Source of the DNA: Trichobilharzia szidati
Taxonomy: Eukaryota; Platyhelminthes; Trematoda; Strigeidida; Schistosomatidae
Reading direction: 5' to 3'
Assembly: GCA_944472155.2 (NCBI GenBank)
Contig: OX235271.1
Span: 97,911,256 to 97,975,255, forward strand
DNA length: 64,000 bases
Notes under the pieces: model-generated
What the model saw: only the letters and a program-made list of their open reading frames with translations
The model's database searches: none
Told to the model about the DNA's origin: nothing
Shown: positions 11,501 through 22,650 of the stretch, piece by piece
Position numbering within the stretch: position 1 is the first letter of the stretch
Layout of the letters: every line of letters begins with the position of its first letter
Program-made: the position numbers and the translations under genes

Positions 11501-14500
11501 AATGCATGTTACCGATCTTACTTCATTATAATACAGGTTACCTGCAGTGCAAGAGGGGTCGAATTTCCTTGTTTTCCTGCAGTTAGAATATTCATTAAAA
11601 ATAGATTGTCTACAATGAAGTTTACTTTCTTACCGAGCAGCTGCTTCTTGTGAATTAGTTGTTATTTCAATAGCCAGTTGAACTGATTTTTGCAACGACT
11701 CTCGCGTTCGCTGGTCTACTGGCTCTACTGACTGTACATCAACACTTGTAATGTGAAGATTATTCTGAGGGAATACGAATCGATCTCGAATTTTTCCCGC
11801 TTCATCCAATCCGAAGACAGAAGCACGAATTATTCGTGATGAATTCTAAAATTTACAAATACAAGAAATCGTAGTGTGCAGTAGTTATACATAAACTTGA
11901 TGACACTGAATTATGTTAATTCAACAATTCTGTGTGAGGACAGTTGAATTCAGTTGAATTTAGTGTTGATCAATATACAACTGAAGATTGCTGAGTGCAA
12001 TTAGAAAAACAGAAAAGGAGAAGCATCGTATCCAAATAGACCATAAATGTCACTGACTTATCAACGTAGAACTTTGCACAAAAATGAGACTGTTCAAATT
12101 CCCAGACTTTAGAGAGATAGATTAAAGGTTCACTTCAAGCATTTTTAAAATATGGCATATTCCAAGTACTAAAGTAACTTTGATCACATCAACGTGCATA
12201 TATCAGTTTACTTGCTCTTGTGGAGCTGAGTACATCGGCCGTACCATGCGCCAACTTGGAAAACGCGCTCGCGAACACTACCCAGCCTGGCTAGTAAAAG
12301 GAGACCAAAAACGTGTATACAGTTCAGTGACAGAACATCTGGTCAACTCAGGACATTCAGCGCCTTTCGAAAAATCCTTCAAAGTAATATACAAGATTCA
12401 ATCAAACCTATCAAAGGGAGTCAAATCAAGACATCTGGGCATAGCTGAGGCGCTAGCTATCCAAAAGCTCAAACCCACGCTTTGTATCCAAAAGAATTAC
12501 GTCCAACCCCTGTCCCTGCCATGGCCATCATAAACAGGTAAAAAATTTTTAGTAATGACAATCTCATCACCCTTCTTATCTAAACTTCCTGTTTATTCAT
12601 GTTATTTTAAGTTTTCCTTAATCCCTGTCTACACTACCATATTTTCATATCCACTCTTCCTGTTTATTTTGTCATTTTACTATTTCTACATATTTAATCC
12701 CTGATTGCATAAACAATTATTCATCATATTAGTTTTTTATCCAAACATCCTGTATATTTTGTTATTTCTACATTTCTAACCCCCAATTGCACAATGTCAA
12801 TCTTCTTAGTTATTATAATGCTACTTTGTTCGAGTTTTATCCGCCCCCCCCTGTTTATTATGGCATTCTAATTCCTAATTGTAATTTTTATTAATTTGAC
12901 CCTTAACCGGAAATTATTCTGGAACTTTCCCATCCATTTGATATAAATACACGAATGTACAGCCTAGATGATGACTTCGTCGAAAAGAAAATTTTCTTCG
13001 CTGCAATTGTCTTTTAAATACATCAAGTTAGATAAGAGCAAAAATCGTATTATAATGAAGTACACACTATACCTTGTGAAAATCATCGAACTGAACAGAT
13101 GCAACAGTACCACGAATACGAGATGCTATGGCCTTGCAAGCATCTCCAACAAAATCTGGAACTGAAAATAGCTTAGCAGCATCAGCTTGACTGCACGATG
13201 GAGAGATATCAAACACCCAATTGTAGGATAGCTGTAAAGACAGGCGAGCATGATCTGCTGTTTCCACAATAACAATATCAGTACAGAAGTCTGGACCTAA
13301 GAGTAAGCAAAGAGTTTTAATTACATTGGGTTTCTTGGGTTTTCCACCACTCAAGCTGAGACGAGTAAACTGTTCGTCTGGTCCCAACATAGCTAAATGT
13401 GGTCCAAACTCGACTCTAGACCTTTTATTTTTGTAGTCGTAAATTTGAACTGCAGCATTGTGTGGAACACGAAAAGTAACCACACGGGTTGCATCAAAAT
13501 CAGCGGATGTTTCTCCAGAGGATCGAACTCCACGATCTGCACATGGGTCTAAGTTCATTGATAACAACTGAACAACATCAGGTTGAAGCTTCTTTTCCCA
13601 CAACTCTTCATCCTGATTTAGCATATAGGCATGACCAATAACAGCACGAACTTGTCCTGTTTGCATATTGCGAACGTAAACACCCTCATTAAAATCTAAA
13701 GGGATGATTTTTCGACGTCCTATCACCTCAACTTCAACAGGAGGTACGTATTCGATAGGTCCACGTAACATCCACCGATCTCCAGGACGACGTAACTAAA
13801 AGCAAAATGTAGATAAAACCAGCTGCATTATATAATGTCTAAGAGAAACTAAACAGATTTTATACATAAGAAGTCTGTAATAAAACAAATGTAAAATAAT
13901 AGAAATAATAACTAAACGGTAATAAATCGCTCTGTGGAACATTTATTTAATTCACGTAATTTGAGCTGACCACACTCCCTCTATTATGTTATTCTTGCTT
14001 CTTCTGCATTTTCTCAAAAAAGTTATCTACTGTACACTAACAAGCAATCTAACTTTTTGTCTGTCTTAACACGAACGAGTTCACTTTTACAATATATCCA
14101 ACGAAGCACAAACGGGAATTTTGGCAATACTGGCTAGTAGTGATGAAGTCCATATAATATACAAGAGCAGCACCACTTAATAAGAGTGAAATCTTCAAGA
14201 AAGACAAAAAAATAACATTTCAAATGTATAACAGATTGCATAGAGATTTCATAAAATGTGAAAATACTTACGATTGTTTTCTGTTTTGTGGAGCCCTCTT
14301 CTGACGCATCATCCTCAAAAATATCGTCCATAAGCTGTTCTCTGGCACGAAGAATCAGGCCCTCATCATTTCCCAGAATATGGGTATTTTGAACACCGTC
14401 CTCTAAGTATTCTCCTGGTCTCAGGAAAAAAGACTTTTCCCCACGTATCAGTGCTCTCCTGCCTAACTGAGGCACTCCATTCTCATCACAAGGATTGACT

Positions 14501-17500
14501 ATTATACAATACTGATGAGCCCGCAGCACAGTTACTTGAACTTCTTCCACAATCTCCTCAAGTGCACCACAGATATGATATTCTGCTTCTTCATTTGTTA
14601 TTAACCACTCTTCACCAGCCTTGCGATATTTATTGAATTTGTCCGTATGGGATTTGATAGCTCTGACGGATACAGCTAGCTATAAGATAAACCATAAGGG
14701 TCAGTCAGTGGAGAAAGAAGTTCAAAAACTAAAGGTTACTTTACGATATATCAGCATTATTCGTAAACAATAAGTCGTTATTACTTAGTCCAGTTATTGC
14801 CTCATACACAAACAAAGTAAGACGAAGTTCGTTGCACACAATTGTGAGAGGTAGTCTGTGTTGTGCGGAAGCGTGATTATCACGGAAATAGTTTGGAAAA
14901 ACATCTAAGCAATTATATACAGTAGCTCCTCAAATCAGTCCCATGTCAGATACTAAGTGATAGATATATCTCACTTGTCCCAGCTTTCTTCCAACTACAA
15001 ACACTAAACACCATAGTACACATTTACTGTTACCCACCTAATCGAAACAAATACAATCATATCAGTATGACTTGTAGAGTAGGATAATTGAAAAATCCCC
15101 AAGTGTTTGACCACTTTTATTCTCTTAATACTGCTCACATGGGAGTAAAATCCTACGTCAAAAGGCTTCCCACTGGAAAGATTGGAAACCGAAATTCGAG
15201 ATTATAAACTTCACGGAATGTGGCTCAAAACTGATCTCAGTTGAGATTGCTAGTAGATGAATTATTCTTGCCTTAGTTTTATTTCACCTTCTATTTTCGC
15301 CCTGTAACGTTATACGATCCTTGATATAATACTCACATGTTACCATTCCACCTCCTACCAGTTTCCAGTTGGTATGTAGAAAATTTTAATTTAATTTTTT
15401 TAAATTTTGATTACAGCTTGATGCCACATCGTATTTTCAGTACAAGTATGACATTTTCAGCATGGATATCGGTAGCCCAAATTTTGCAGGCCGACCATAG
15501 ATGTCGGATGTGCGTCGGTAGGGGTTCGAACCCCGGACCATGTGCATGGTCGGCGATAGTCCTAACCACTGTGCCACCTAAATTCATTATTGTTGCGAAC
15601 TGCAAACTTTCAGCAAACTGTGTGATATAAAATACTGATATAGAAATATTTTATGCAGAAAAGGCTTTATAAAGGCTATGTTCATATTAAAAACCGCTGA
15701 GTTAGTTTAGCTCCATGTTCTGTTACATTAGTTTGAGACAATATGTGTAAAGGTTAACAATACCACGAAGCCACTGATGATGATTTAAGTTTGTTATCCA
15801 ATGTTTGTGAAATAGTTCAGAAGAGAATGAAGCCGAGTTGCTTTATTTCTCCTTTATTTGTAGCGCAATGCATTAAATTAACGGAACGGTTTGAATAAAG
15901 TGCGTAAGTCTCACCTGAGTAACTGATGAACAATGTTCACTTTCTCCGCCTTAATAAGCATTATGGAGTATAATGAACACTAGTTAAAACCTCAATTTCA
16001 CGTAACCAGCTATAATATTAAAGGCCCCAAAGCAGTCACAGCTATTTATAAACCATACTGCATTAAATCCATTCAAGAACTTATTTACGAACAAATAATA
16101 TTGCATCTCTACAACTATTCACAGCCTTCTGAGACCATGTTTTCCGATATACATGATCAATTTCGTGGTTAATACTTAATCACATGTGACTTGACAACAG
16201 ATAGTTCGATTCACTTACAAAATAAGAAACGAAACAACAAACATAGAAACACAAATTATTGCTAGACATTTCTGACACTTACTTTGTCGGTCAAAGTAAT
16301 AGCCTTGCGCTCCTCGACAATCCTTTCGTAAACTCCAGGAAGGTATGCGCCCTGAGTTGTAACTAGCCACCGTTCACCGAAAACACGAGAAACACCATTG
16401 CGATCAGTACAATCCCTCGTGGCTTCCATGACAAGAGCTGAATTAAGAAGAATCACTTTGGCTTCTTCACACTTCACAACTTCGACTTCTTTCCTAGGAT
16501 AATAAGTTCCTGAAAAGCGAAATATGCAAATCCACACGATAGCTTGAACAAATAAATAAATCTTCTATGACTGGAAATACTTCAGATAATGAATTTCAAC
16601 TTCTAGACAGAACTTTGTATATGGGTATAGTTGGCATTTTATTGACCTAAACGCGACACTGTTTCGCCTTATAACTTAGTGCAAGTCATAGTTTATATAC
16701 ACTAGCTTACTTTTTCTCATCACTCAGTCCTATTATCGAACATTTGTGGCCACTAATTTTCTTTTCCTCCCAGCATAGGATTTCGTTATCCAACTTCATC
16801 TAAATACACGGTTGATCTCAGCATCTTTAAATTCAGAGCAGAAACGAACTACGAAAGAAAGAAATCCGCTTTGTTCTGTCAGATTCTATGTTGTGGCTCA
16901 ATTACATATTTTACTGGTTCACATAACTCGATTAATCACTCCTAAATAAGACTCAGTCACATTTTGTATTGCATTGGGACAGTGACACATAATTTCGAGA
17001 GTCTGGCCTGCTGTTATTTGAAGTCCACTCTCCTTAGCAGAATTTGAGTCTGAATTTTTCACTTACACAGAACCATGACTAAGAATTCAACATCCAGATA
17101 AAGATTTATTATTGAAAAAGAAACAGATACTAGATAAATCGACTTTACAAGTTTGAGTGTAGTGTTAGCAGTTAACTAGAATGTTAGAATAAAACGGGAG
17201 AGGCATTACTCACCTGGACCTTCAAATAGCCATTCATCCCCAGCTGTGCGCTTAATACCTCCATCTTCAAAATCTGAAAGTGCTCGCAACCTCAAAGCTG
17301 TGTTTGGAAGAACTATTGGAAGAGGCTTGATGCTATCTTTAAGCACTTCACCCGGATATAGAGGAAACGGATCTTGGGAGAAACGATATTCCTCATCACC
17401 CATTCGAACTCTGACCTGGCCAAATTCGTCAGTGACTGGAACACCCGTTTCATTCCTGATTACAGGGTTGCTGATAACGCAATACATCATGGATGGAACA

Positions 17501-17704
17501 ACTGTAAATGCTTCTGGTCCCAGAACAACTCTAAAAATACTCAATTAGTGGTAAGTAAGCATACTTTTCATCCTTCTGACAAACATATGTCTTGGGACCA
17601 ACAATCAACTCGGTGACATGGGTGTTTAAGTTTAGGACATGAATATAATGTCTTGGGCTAATCGATATGATCGGGGATTCCATATAGGACTTCATTTCAG
17701 ACAT
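8177..17704 (-). CDS. MVP: Major vault protein, whole coding region (8 exons)
   Basis: MVP forms the shell of the vault, a large cytoplasmic ribonucleoprotein particle. The exons, in transcript order, are 17704-17565, 17530-17214, 16509-16283, 14679-14272, 13795-13073, 11844-11634, 10958-10715 and 8533-8177. All junctions are GT-AG. Residues 1 to about 520 are the tandem vault repeats ([38 protein letters not shown]). Then come the shoulder domain ([20 protein letters not shown]), the cap-helix coiled coil ([20 protein letters not shown] to the [11 protein letters not shown] region) and the cap ring ([21 protein letters not shown]). The product is about 874 residues, close to the 890 or so of vertebrate MVP. 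The exon total is 2627 nt, two more than a multiple of three, because of a frame disruption in exon 6. The start could also be the ATG at 17695 or 17686. Confidence 0.95.
8577..9320 (+). mobile_element. RTE/SR2-like LINE, 3' end fragment (decayed)
   Basis: Lies in the last MVP intron, opposite strand. Frame-shifted pieces read [16 protein letters not shown] and [18 protein letters not shown], which match the typical end of schistosome RTE-type RTs ([22 protein letters not shown]). After the coding end the sequence reads CTATGTTCCACTCGTAACG and ends in AATAATAATA. Several stops show it is inactive. The clade call is from motif memory, not a search. Confidence 0.75.
9735..9962 (+). mobile_element. 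tRNA-headed SINE, tail type B, 13-bp target duplication
   Basis: The head is TGCGTCAGTGGCATAGCGG (A-box-like) with GGTTCGATCCC (B box), typical of a tRNA-derived pol III promoter. Tail type B runs through AAAGGTTGGGCATGAGGCTA to CTATGTTCCACTTGGGAACG. AATTAAACGTTGA flanks it at 9722-9734 and 9963-9975. It lies in the last MVP intron. The final 40 bases resemble the end of the RTE-like LINE at 9267-9310, which probably supplied the machinery for copying. Confidence 0.85.
10715..10958 (-). CDS. MVP: MVP exon 7, cap-helix coiled coil
   Basis: Residues 675-756, translated as [20 protein letters not shown], then [20 protein letters not shown] and [13 protein letters not shown]. This is the charged, alanine-rich helix that packs into the vault cap. 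It starts with one base completing an arginine codon from exon 6 and ends in phase 0. The longest open frame on this strand here is a different, meaningless one. Confidence 0.94.
11634..11844 (-). CDS. MVP: MVP exon 6, shoulder/cap-helix, frame disrupted
   Basis: Begins [20 protein letters not shown] and continues to FVFPQNN in frame. The second half ([17 protein letters not shown] to [10 protein letters not shown]) is equally well conserved but lies in another frame. The switch is at about 11755-11768, where the plus strand reads GAAGATATTATTCTG; removing two bases (one AT) restores one continuous MVP frame. Without that, translation stops a few codons later. Both splice sites are intact and all other exons are open, so a sequencing or assembly error or a very recent mutation is more likely than an old pseudogene. 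Confidence 0.9.
12150..12965 (+). mobile_element. Penelope-like element fragment (GIY-YIG end and 3' flank)
   Basis: Lies in MVP intron 5 (13072-11845) on the opposite strand. It holds the GIY-YIG-encoding end followed by about 430 bp of AT-rich DNA with repeated CTTCCTGTTTATT-like blocks. At 12938-12950 there is a TATA-like GATATAAATA, then GATGACTTCGTCGAAAAG. The reverse transcriptase part is missing. Confidence 0.65.
12180..12533 (+). pseudogene. GIY-YIG endonuclease domain of a Penelope-like element
   Basis: An open segment whose first 35 residues read [20 protein letters not shown], with the C-x-C and EYIGRT signature of Penelope-like endonucleases. Later [12 protein letters not shown] and [17 protein letters not shown] fit the usual HxxxxxH helix and E-A-I-x-I-x-x-x-P-x-L-N end of these domains. 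In full-length elements this domain nicks target DNA and follows the RT. Only this C-terminal part is present, so it is a 5'-truncated relic. Confidence 0.75.
13073..13795 (-). CDS. MVP: MVP exon 5, last vault repeats and shoulder
   Basis: Residues 365-605, the largest exon (723 nt, phase 0 at both ends). It has [14 protein letters not shown], the [11 protein letters not shown] repeat, [13 protein letters not shown] and the shoulder-domain segment [20 protein letters not shown], ending FDDFHK. The shoulder is an SPFH/stomatin-like fold in known vault structures (established for the family). Confidence 0.96.
14272..14679 (-). CDS. MVP: MVP exon 4, vault repeats
   Basis: Residues 229-364. It includes [38 protein letters not shown] and [19 protein letters not shown]. 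The acidic stretch [13 protein letters not shown] near its end corresponds to the variable EEGE-rich loop of vertebrate MVP. The exon is 408 nt, phase 0 at both ends. Confidence 0.94.
15378..15580 (-). mobile_element. tRNA-headed SINE, tail type A
   Basis: Reverse orientation copy in MVP intron 3. On the minus strand it starts GGTGGCACAGTGGTTAGGAC, has GGGGTTCGAACCCC (B box), and the type A tail GGGCTACCGATATCCATGC followed by a short hairpin and an AT-rich end. Same family as 43033, 51564 and 52553. Confidence 0.85.
16283..16509 (-). CDS. MVP: MVP exon 3, vault repeats
   Basis: Residues 152-228. It reads [11 protein letters not shown], then [20 protein letters not shown] and ITLTDK, matching the PRKEVEVV and GEEWLV-GAYLP segments of known MVPs. 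The acceptor is CTTTTCAG and the donor GTAAGT. Confidence 0.94.
17214..17530 (-). CDS. MVP: MVP exon 2, vault repeats
   Basis: Residues 47-152. It contains [33 protein letters not shown] and [11 protein letters not shown], all hallmarks of the first vault repeats. It starts in codon phase 2 after the 34-nt intron and ends one base into a glycine codon completed by exon 3. Confidence 0.94.
17565..17704 (-). CDS. MVP: MVP exon 1, N-terminus
   Basis: Encodes the first 46 residues, including [20 protein letters not shown], which matches the conserved start of MVP (a YIHVL motif followed by VGPKTY). Three in-frame ATGs (17704, 17695, 17686) precede it; the longest is used here. The exon ends in GAAAA and is followed by a 34-nt intron (17564-17531, GTATGC to TTTTTAG). 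Leaving this intron unspliced puts a stop directly after IEYF. Confidence 0.88.
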
Positions 17705-20700
17705 CCGAATTCTGCAGTTCAAGATGTATCGTTGGTTAGTTCTTTTGCGAATTGTGGGGGAGTTTTATTCTGAAAGACAGAAAATTTTTGTGTATGAATA
17801 AGGCTGACATCAAATTATTTCGTTAACAACACACAACCAGTCGCATCAGTAGAAAATCTTTTTGCTTTTATTTTCAACGCAATCAACCAATATAAAGTTC
17901 TTATATGAAGCTTTTTATAACATGCTATTCGTTTCCACCAAGTATTATCAACTCAGGTGTAGTTTTCTCCGAGATTTACTCTCCTGAACCTGGGTTTAAT
18001 ATTGATTCAGATCATATTACTTTTCCGATATTCTCATCTACGAATCTCTAAAGAAGCCTGTTTTCTTACTGATACTCTTTTACTGTATGTACCCTAACAG
18101 AAACCTACAATTTTAAAAGTACAGTAATATATGAATGTAATATTTACTTGGTTTATTAATAATCTGAGATATTGAACTTCAAAATACTATATATTATTTT
18201 TTGAGAGGTACCTCAAACTTATAAAGCCATCATATCTTGATATGACTAATAATGATAATTATAATAAAACTGCTGCAGCCAACGGCTTATCAAATTCATG
18301 TAGTGTCCTATGTAGGATATAATATCATGCTGAGATTTATTTGATAGCCCTTCCCAGGTGGCAGAAAAATTTCATTTGCACATGCATGTTCAAAATGCCT
18401 GTGTATATCGTTGGTATGTAATTCGCATGAAAATCTCAAGTAAATAATACAGTTTACAGTTTTGCACTTGCATTACAATCAAAATTTCTTCAGCAACAAC
18501 CAGTGATTCAGAAATTTTACGTTATAAATTTATTTTTAAACGAATTTTCTGAACAAGGATTGAAAATAAAAACTCTCCTTGGCAAACCTCTGAATTACAC
18601 GAAGAGCAAACAAAATTTCTGAAAAAACACGAAATCTCTCTAGGTCAAGACTGCAGTAATAGTGCAACAAAACAAGTTGATATCCAATTTCCATTCTTAT
18701 AAGTAGCCAGAACTTTGTTGCTTTTTTCCTTTCAGGTTTCATGGTAGAAAGTACTGTTTGAACTTTTATGAATTCCTGTTTAGTCAGTTCCGGCATGTGT
18801 CTGAAATATTTGTGAATGCCTCAGTGGCGGTTAGAGGTTGGCTATATATGGAATTCGGTTGGGTTTCAATGAAAAACTTGAGGAAAATCTGATTGCAGAA
18901 ATCAGCGTATATTAGAGCAATACTAAGATAGTTATGCGGATGCCACAGATAATAAAGGTGATGAGATTAGATCAAACAGTTGGATGTTCTAGTGAATTCT
19001 TAAAATTTGTTGACAGTACAGTTTTTGGAAATTGAGTCCCTATTTCCTATATCAGCAGTCCCGAAGTTATGTTTCGTTTGTTCCTAAGAAGTAGACGCAA
19101 TGAAGTCCAGGACTCCCTAACGGTATTGTAGTCGCTACCACCTCCGGCAAAACGTCTAATTATCTGCATACTGGAAGACCAAAAATGTGAAAATGCGCTC
19201 GAGATTCGGCGTTCCGCTGTCGTCTTTAAGAATATGTTTGACAACAGATTTCGATTACATTTGCACGGTTCTTCAAACTTTTTTCAAGGGAAATACATCA
19301 TTTTCATGGGGTATTATTTGCTATAGTTTTGTGTTGATACCTGATTTAATTCCACCAAAATATCTATGTCTGAATTGTGGCAAACCATATCCTCAAAAAG
19401 CATCCTCACGTGGCCTGATCACATGTCTAAATTGTCCATTAGAAATTGATCCAAACTTCACAGTGGTGGGTTTTGTCAGACAATACATCCGCCAAAAGTC
19501 AAATGTCGGCCTGCATCTCTATAAAGATTTCCGTGTCTGTTTGAAATCGTTGAAGATTTTCTAACTGATTCCGTATTATCACTGAATTGGAATCGTTCCT
19601 ATTTATCTTTAATTAGGATTGATAGTAGAATCCATGAAATTATCAATCGAATGATCAACTTCAATAATATTTACGAGGTCCGTGGTCTGTTTTGAATAGT
19701 ATGATCTTTGAGGTTCACATTGCGAGGCGGTATAAGGACGCCACTGAAATCATCTGGCGATTGTTCACCTTCTCTCTGAGGTTTCCTGCACGACTTTGTG
19801 AGAAATAAGAAGGATGCATCCAAGCGCTCCATCTCAAAATGTCGAGTTATTCGACTTTACAGTGCCAAAGTGGATGACCTGCAGGTTCTTTTCAAGTGGA
19901 ACATTCGATTATGACTGTAGCGACCGAAGTAATAACACTCGTTTACAGATAACTAGAATTGCAACTTAGAAGATCAGTACGACAGGCTTTTTAAATGGCT
20001 TAATTTCCTTGAAGGATCGAGATATTCAGTGTCAAGGAACTTAGCCCTAAGTTCCTAATGTAACGAAGGCGCTTTGAACCGATAAAAACTATGTACTTGT
20101 CCCAACCTTAAATTTAAAAGACCAGTATTCTTTGAACGAATTTATATTGTTTGGCAATTAAAGTGAAGACAACTACAAAGTCTACAAACAAATGTTTAGT
20201 ACAAATGAAGTTATAAAGTACTTTTATTCGTGTTCTTTCTGCCTTCTTCCAACTTGCACGCGATCGTACTATTCGCGCCTTCGAGTTGCCCACCAATGAC
20301 TGCCAGTTCCAATAAACAAACGTTCAATGTTCACGTCCATTGCCATCCAGGTAGCCACATCTTACTAAAGGAAAAAACTTCACATCAGTAGTCAAAGCGT
20401 GGACGTGCTTCTATTCACCACTTTTATAAATTTATTTCGGTTCCGCAGCTCAGTTTGCAAATACAACAACAGATTGCTGGAAACTGAAAGGATTAAGACG
20501 TTTCGGTAGATTAGGCTGCATACAGACGCAGGTTCCCATCCTCTAACTGCCACAGTACTTGTGCTTTTAGAGGTTGCAGGTATCGACGTTCGCGAGTTGT
20601 ACGGATTATACTAACGCAAGATCTTATACCAACAACTTCTATAGTGTTCGTTCTTCGAGTATCAAAGGTAAAGCAAAAGACCAGATTTTGTCGTCCAAAG

Positions 20701-20759
20701 TACGTAGTATATTTCGGGACAAAATCGCGGGTAGAGGTGAATGCTTTGCTAGCTAGTAA
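17705..20759. other. MVP upstream flank; no gene recognised
   Basis: The MVP promoter should lie just right of 17704, but no clear core element stands out. An open frame at 19187-19564 (plus) contains two CxxC pairs (YLCLNCGKPY, ITCLNCPLEID), but no homology is recognised and it is not supported by splice sites. Confidence 0.4.
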
Positions 20760-20789
20760 TCATGCACGCACGTGACACGACGGAGTACC

Positions 20790-21160
20790 AAATGGCGGGG
20801 ATGCTTGACCGGAAGCCTTCAGCTAAACAGGTCGACTTAAACAGTGATGGTCAGCATCCAATGTTGAGTGATGATTGCTGTGGTTAATAATTTTGGGGAA
20901 TTATTCACCGCTACATGCCGTTTAGACCAAAGACTGATGAAAATGCCAAATCAATCGTCCAAAATACAAGACCTATTCGAGGATCAGAATCGTAGTGCGA
21001 GCTTAGCTGGCTAGGAATTGTGAGTGAACAAGTCAACGTAGCATGGCAGCGTGCTGAACTGTGTGGATGGCTGACCACGAACCTTCAGCTTAGCAACTCT
21101 ACTGAAATGGTGAAGGTTAACATCCAGTATTGAGAGTATAGTGCTGCCCTCCCAGACTAA
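20790..21160. repeat. Two related repeats of about 90 bp
   Basis: At 20808-20870 the sequence reads ACCGGAAGCCTTCAGCTAAAC then CAGCATCCAATGTTGAG; at 21071-21140 it reads ACCACGAACCTTCAGCTTAGC then AACATCCAGTATTGAG. They are diverged copies in the same orientation. The family is unknown. Confidence 0.4.
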
Positions 21161-21759
21161 CTAGCCTGCTGCAATAATGGACATGAGAACCTAATATCGA
21201 ATGATGCTGATGGTATGGGCTAATTATTTTATGAAGTTAAACACCACTACCTTTCAAGTCACAGAGAGATTTTGAGCCACAGAACTCGTGTATATTTCTG
21301 GCCTCACAGAGTACCTGGAGTAATACGAGAGTATCGCTAATATTTGCGTTAGTTATGGAAGCAACATGACACTCCTGTATGGTCAAGAGTTAAACTTGGA
21401 GTGGCCATGTGGTTAGAAAGTAACTCTTCGGAATTTAAATTGGAAAAGTTTGGTTCAACTAATAAGTAACTTTAAATACGTCTGGGAAATATTGCCGCTA
21501 AGAGGTGGAAATGCTCGCCAATATAATATTCACATTAGTTTCTGATTTGTGTTTTTAATCATGCCCATCGTTGATCAGCAGACAGCTGGTGGATTTTCAG
21601 GTCTTCGTTGATGATGGCATTAGCTGCACAACCTGATTAGTATTCAATATTTTGCGGCAGGGGATAATTAATACTGAGAGATCAATGTAGTTCGCACCAC
21701 ATGAGATGGATAATTAGGATGCGTATGTGCCCAGTGTATGGTTATCCTGATAAGCTCAA

Positions 21760-22650
21760 ATTTGGAGATGTAAATTGAAACCTATTTTGTCGGCATGGAT
21801 AAGAAATTGGTGTGTATTTGGCAAGATGATAATAGATTGTTTGTCATTACTTTCAGGAATTGTATCTCCTAGTGAGGAATTTTTGGTATGTGGTGAGTTG
21901 GGTGCAATTCTCAGGGGTGAGGATATGTTCTATGACGTGTTAATTTTTCCGCGCCTCAGGTTTTCTCGTCTTTCATTGGCTGAAACAGTGGTGGCTAATT
22001 TGATATTTAATTTGTCCTTGTTAGGTGATGTCGTTGCAGGTTTGTGTGCTTGAGGTATGCGTTGTTTACAAGCATATTTGATGAAAATAAATGTAAAATT
22101 TGAGTATTCTAACGTTTTCTTTTACTTATTTGTGCATGTACAAGGCTTGGCTTATCATACACTCGGTTTGTTGGCCTATCGGTTGCTGGCGATGTCAAGG
22201 AACCCGTGAGTTCTTTGGCTTTTCTCGATTTTAGGCTATACGTGTAGCATTTTATCGGTGGATATTGCTCGGTGATGTATTTCAATGTTGCTTTTTCTAC
22301 GGAATTATATTGAAACAGTCGTGAGACAGATGGATACTAATTGACAAAGCCTTTTTAGTTTATTGCAGGTAGCCAATGCGAGTGAGAGCATTATTTATCC
22401 TATAATATTGTGTGCATAATTCTATTTTTGTTTACTCTTCCATCTTTTGTAGTTAATAATGTGTTGCATAAGTGTCAGCGATGGACATGGTCTCGCAACT
22501 CGTGCGCATCTGAAAGCGGGAGAAGTAATCGCACAAATGGACCATTTTCTTAATATGTAAACAAACTAATGTTGTATTGTAATAAATATGAACTTTTCAT
22601 GTAAATCTTGTTGTCTTTCAATTCATGTATTCGCTTTGTGAGCACGGCAT
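21760..22650. other. T/G-rich stretch with AATAAA signals, identity unknown
   Basis: Composition shifts to T/G on the plus strand. It has AATAAA at 22088 and 22580, each near T/G-rich runs. This could be an old LTR or a non-coding exon, but no paired copy, primer-binding site or gag-pol motif was seen nearby. Confidence 0.25.

Noticed and set aside
19187..19564. Open frame with two CxxC pairs
   Set aside because: No second zinc-binding half, no known family, and no gene signals around it.
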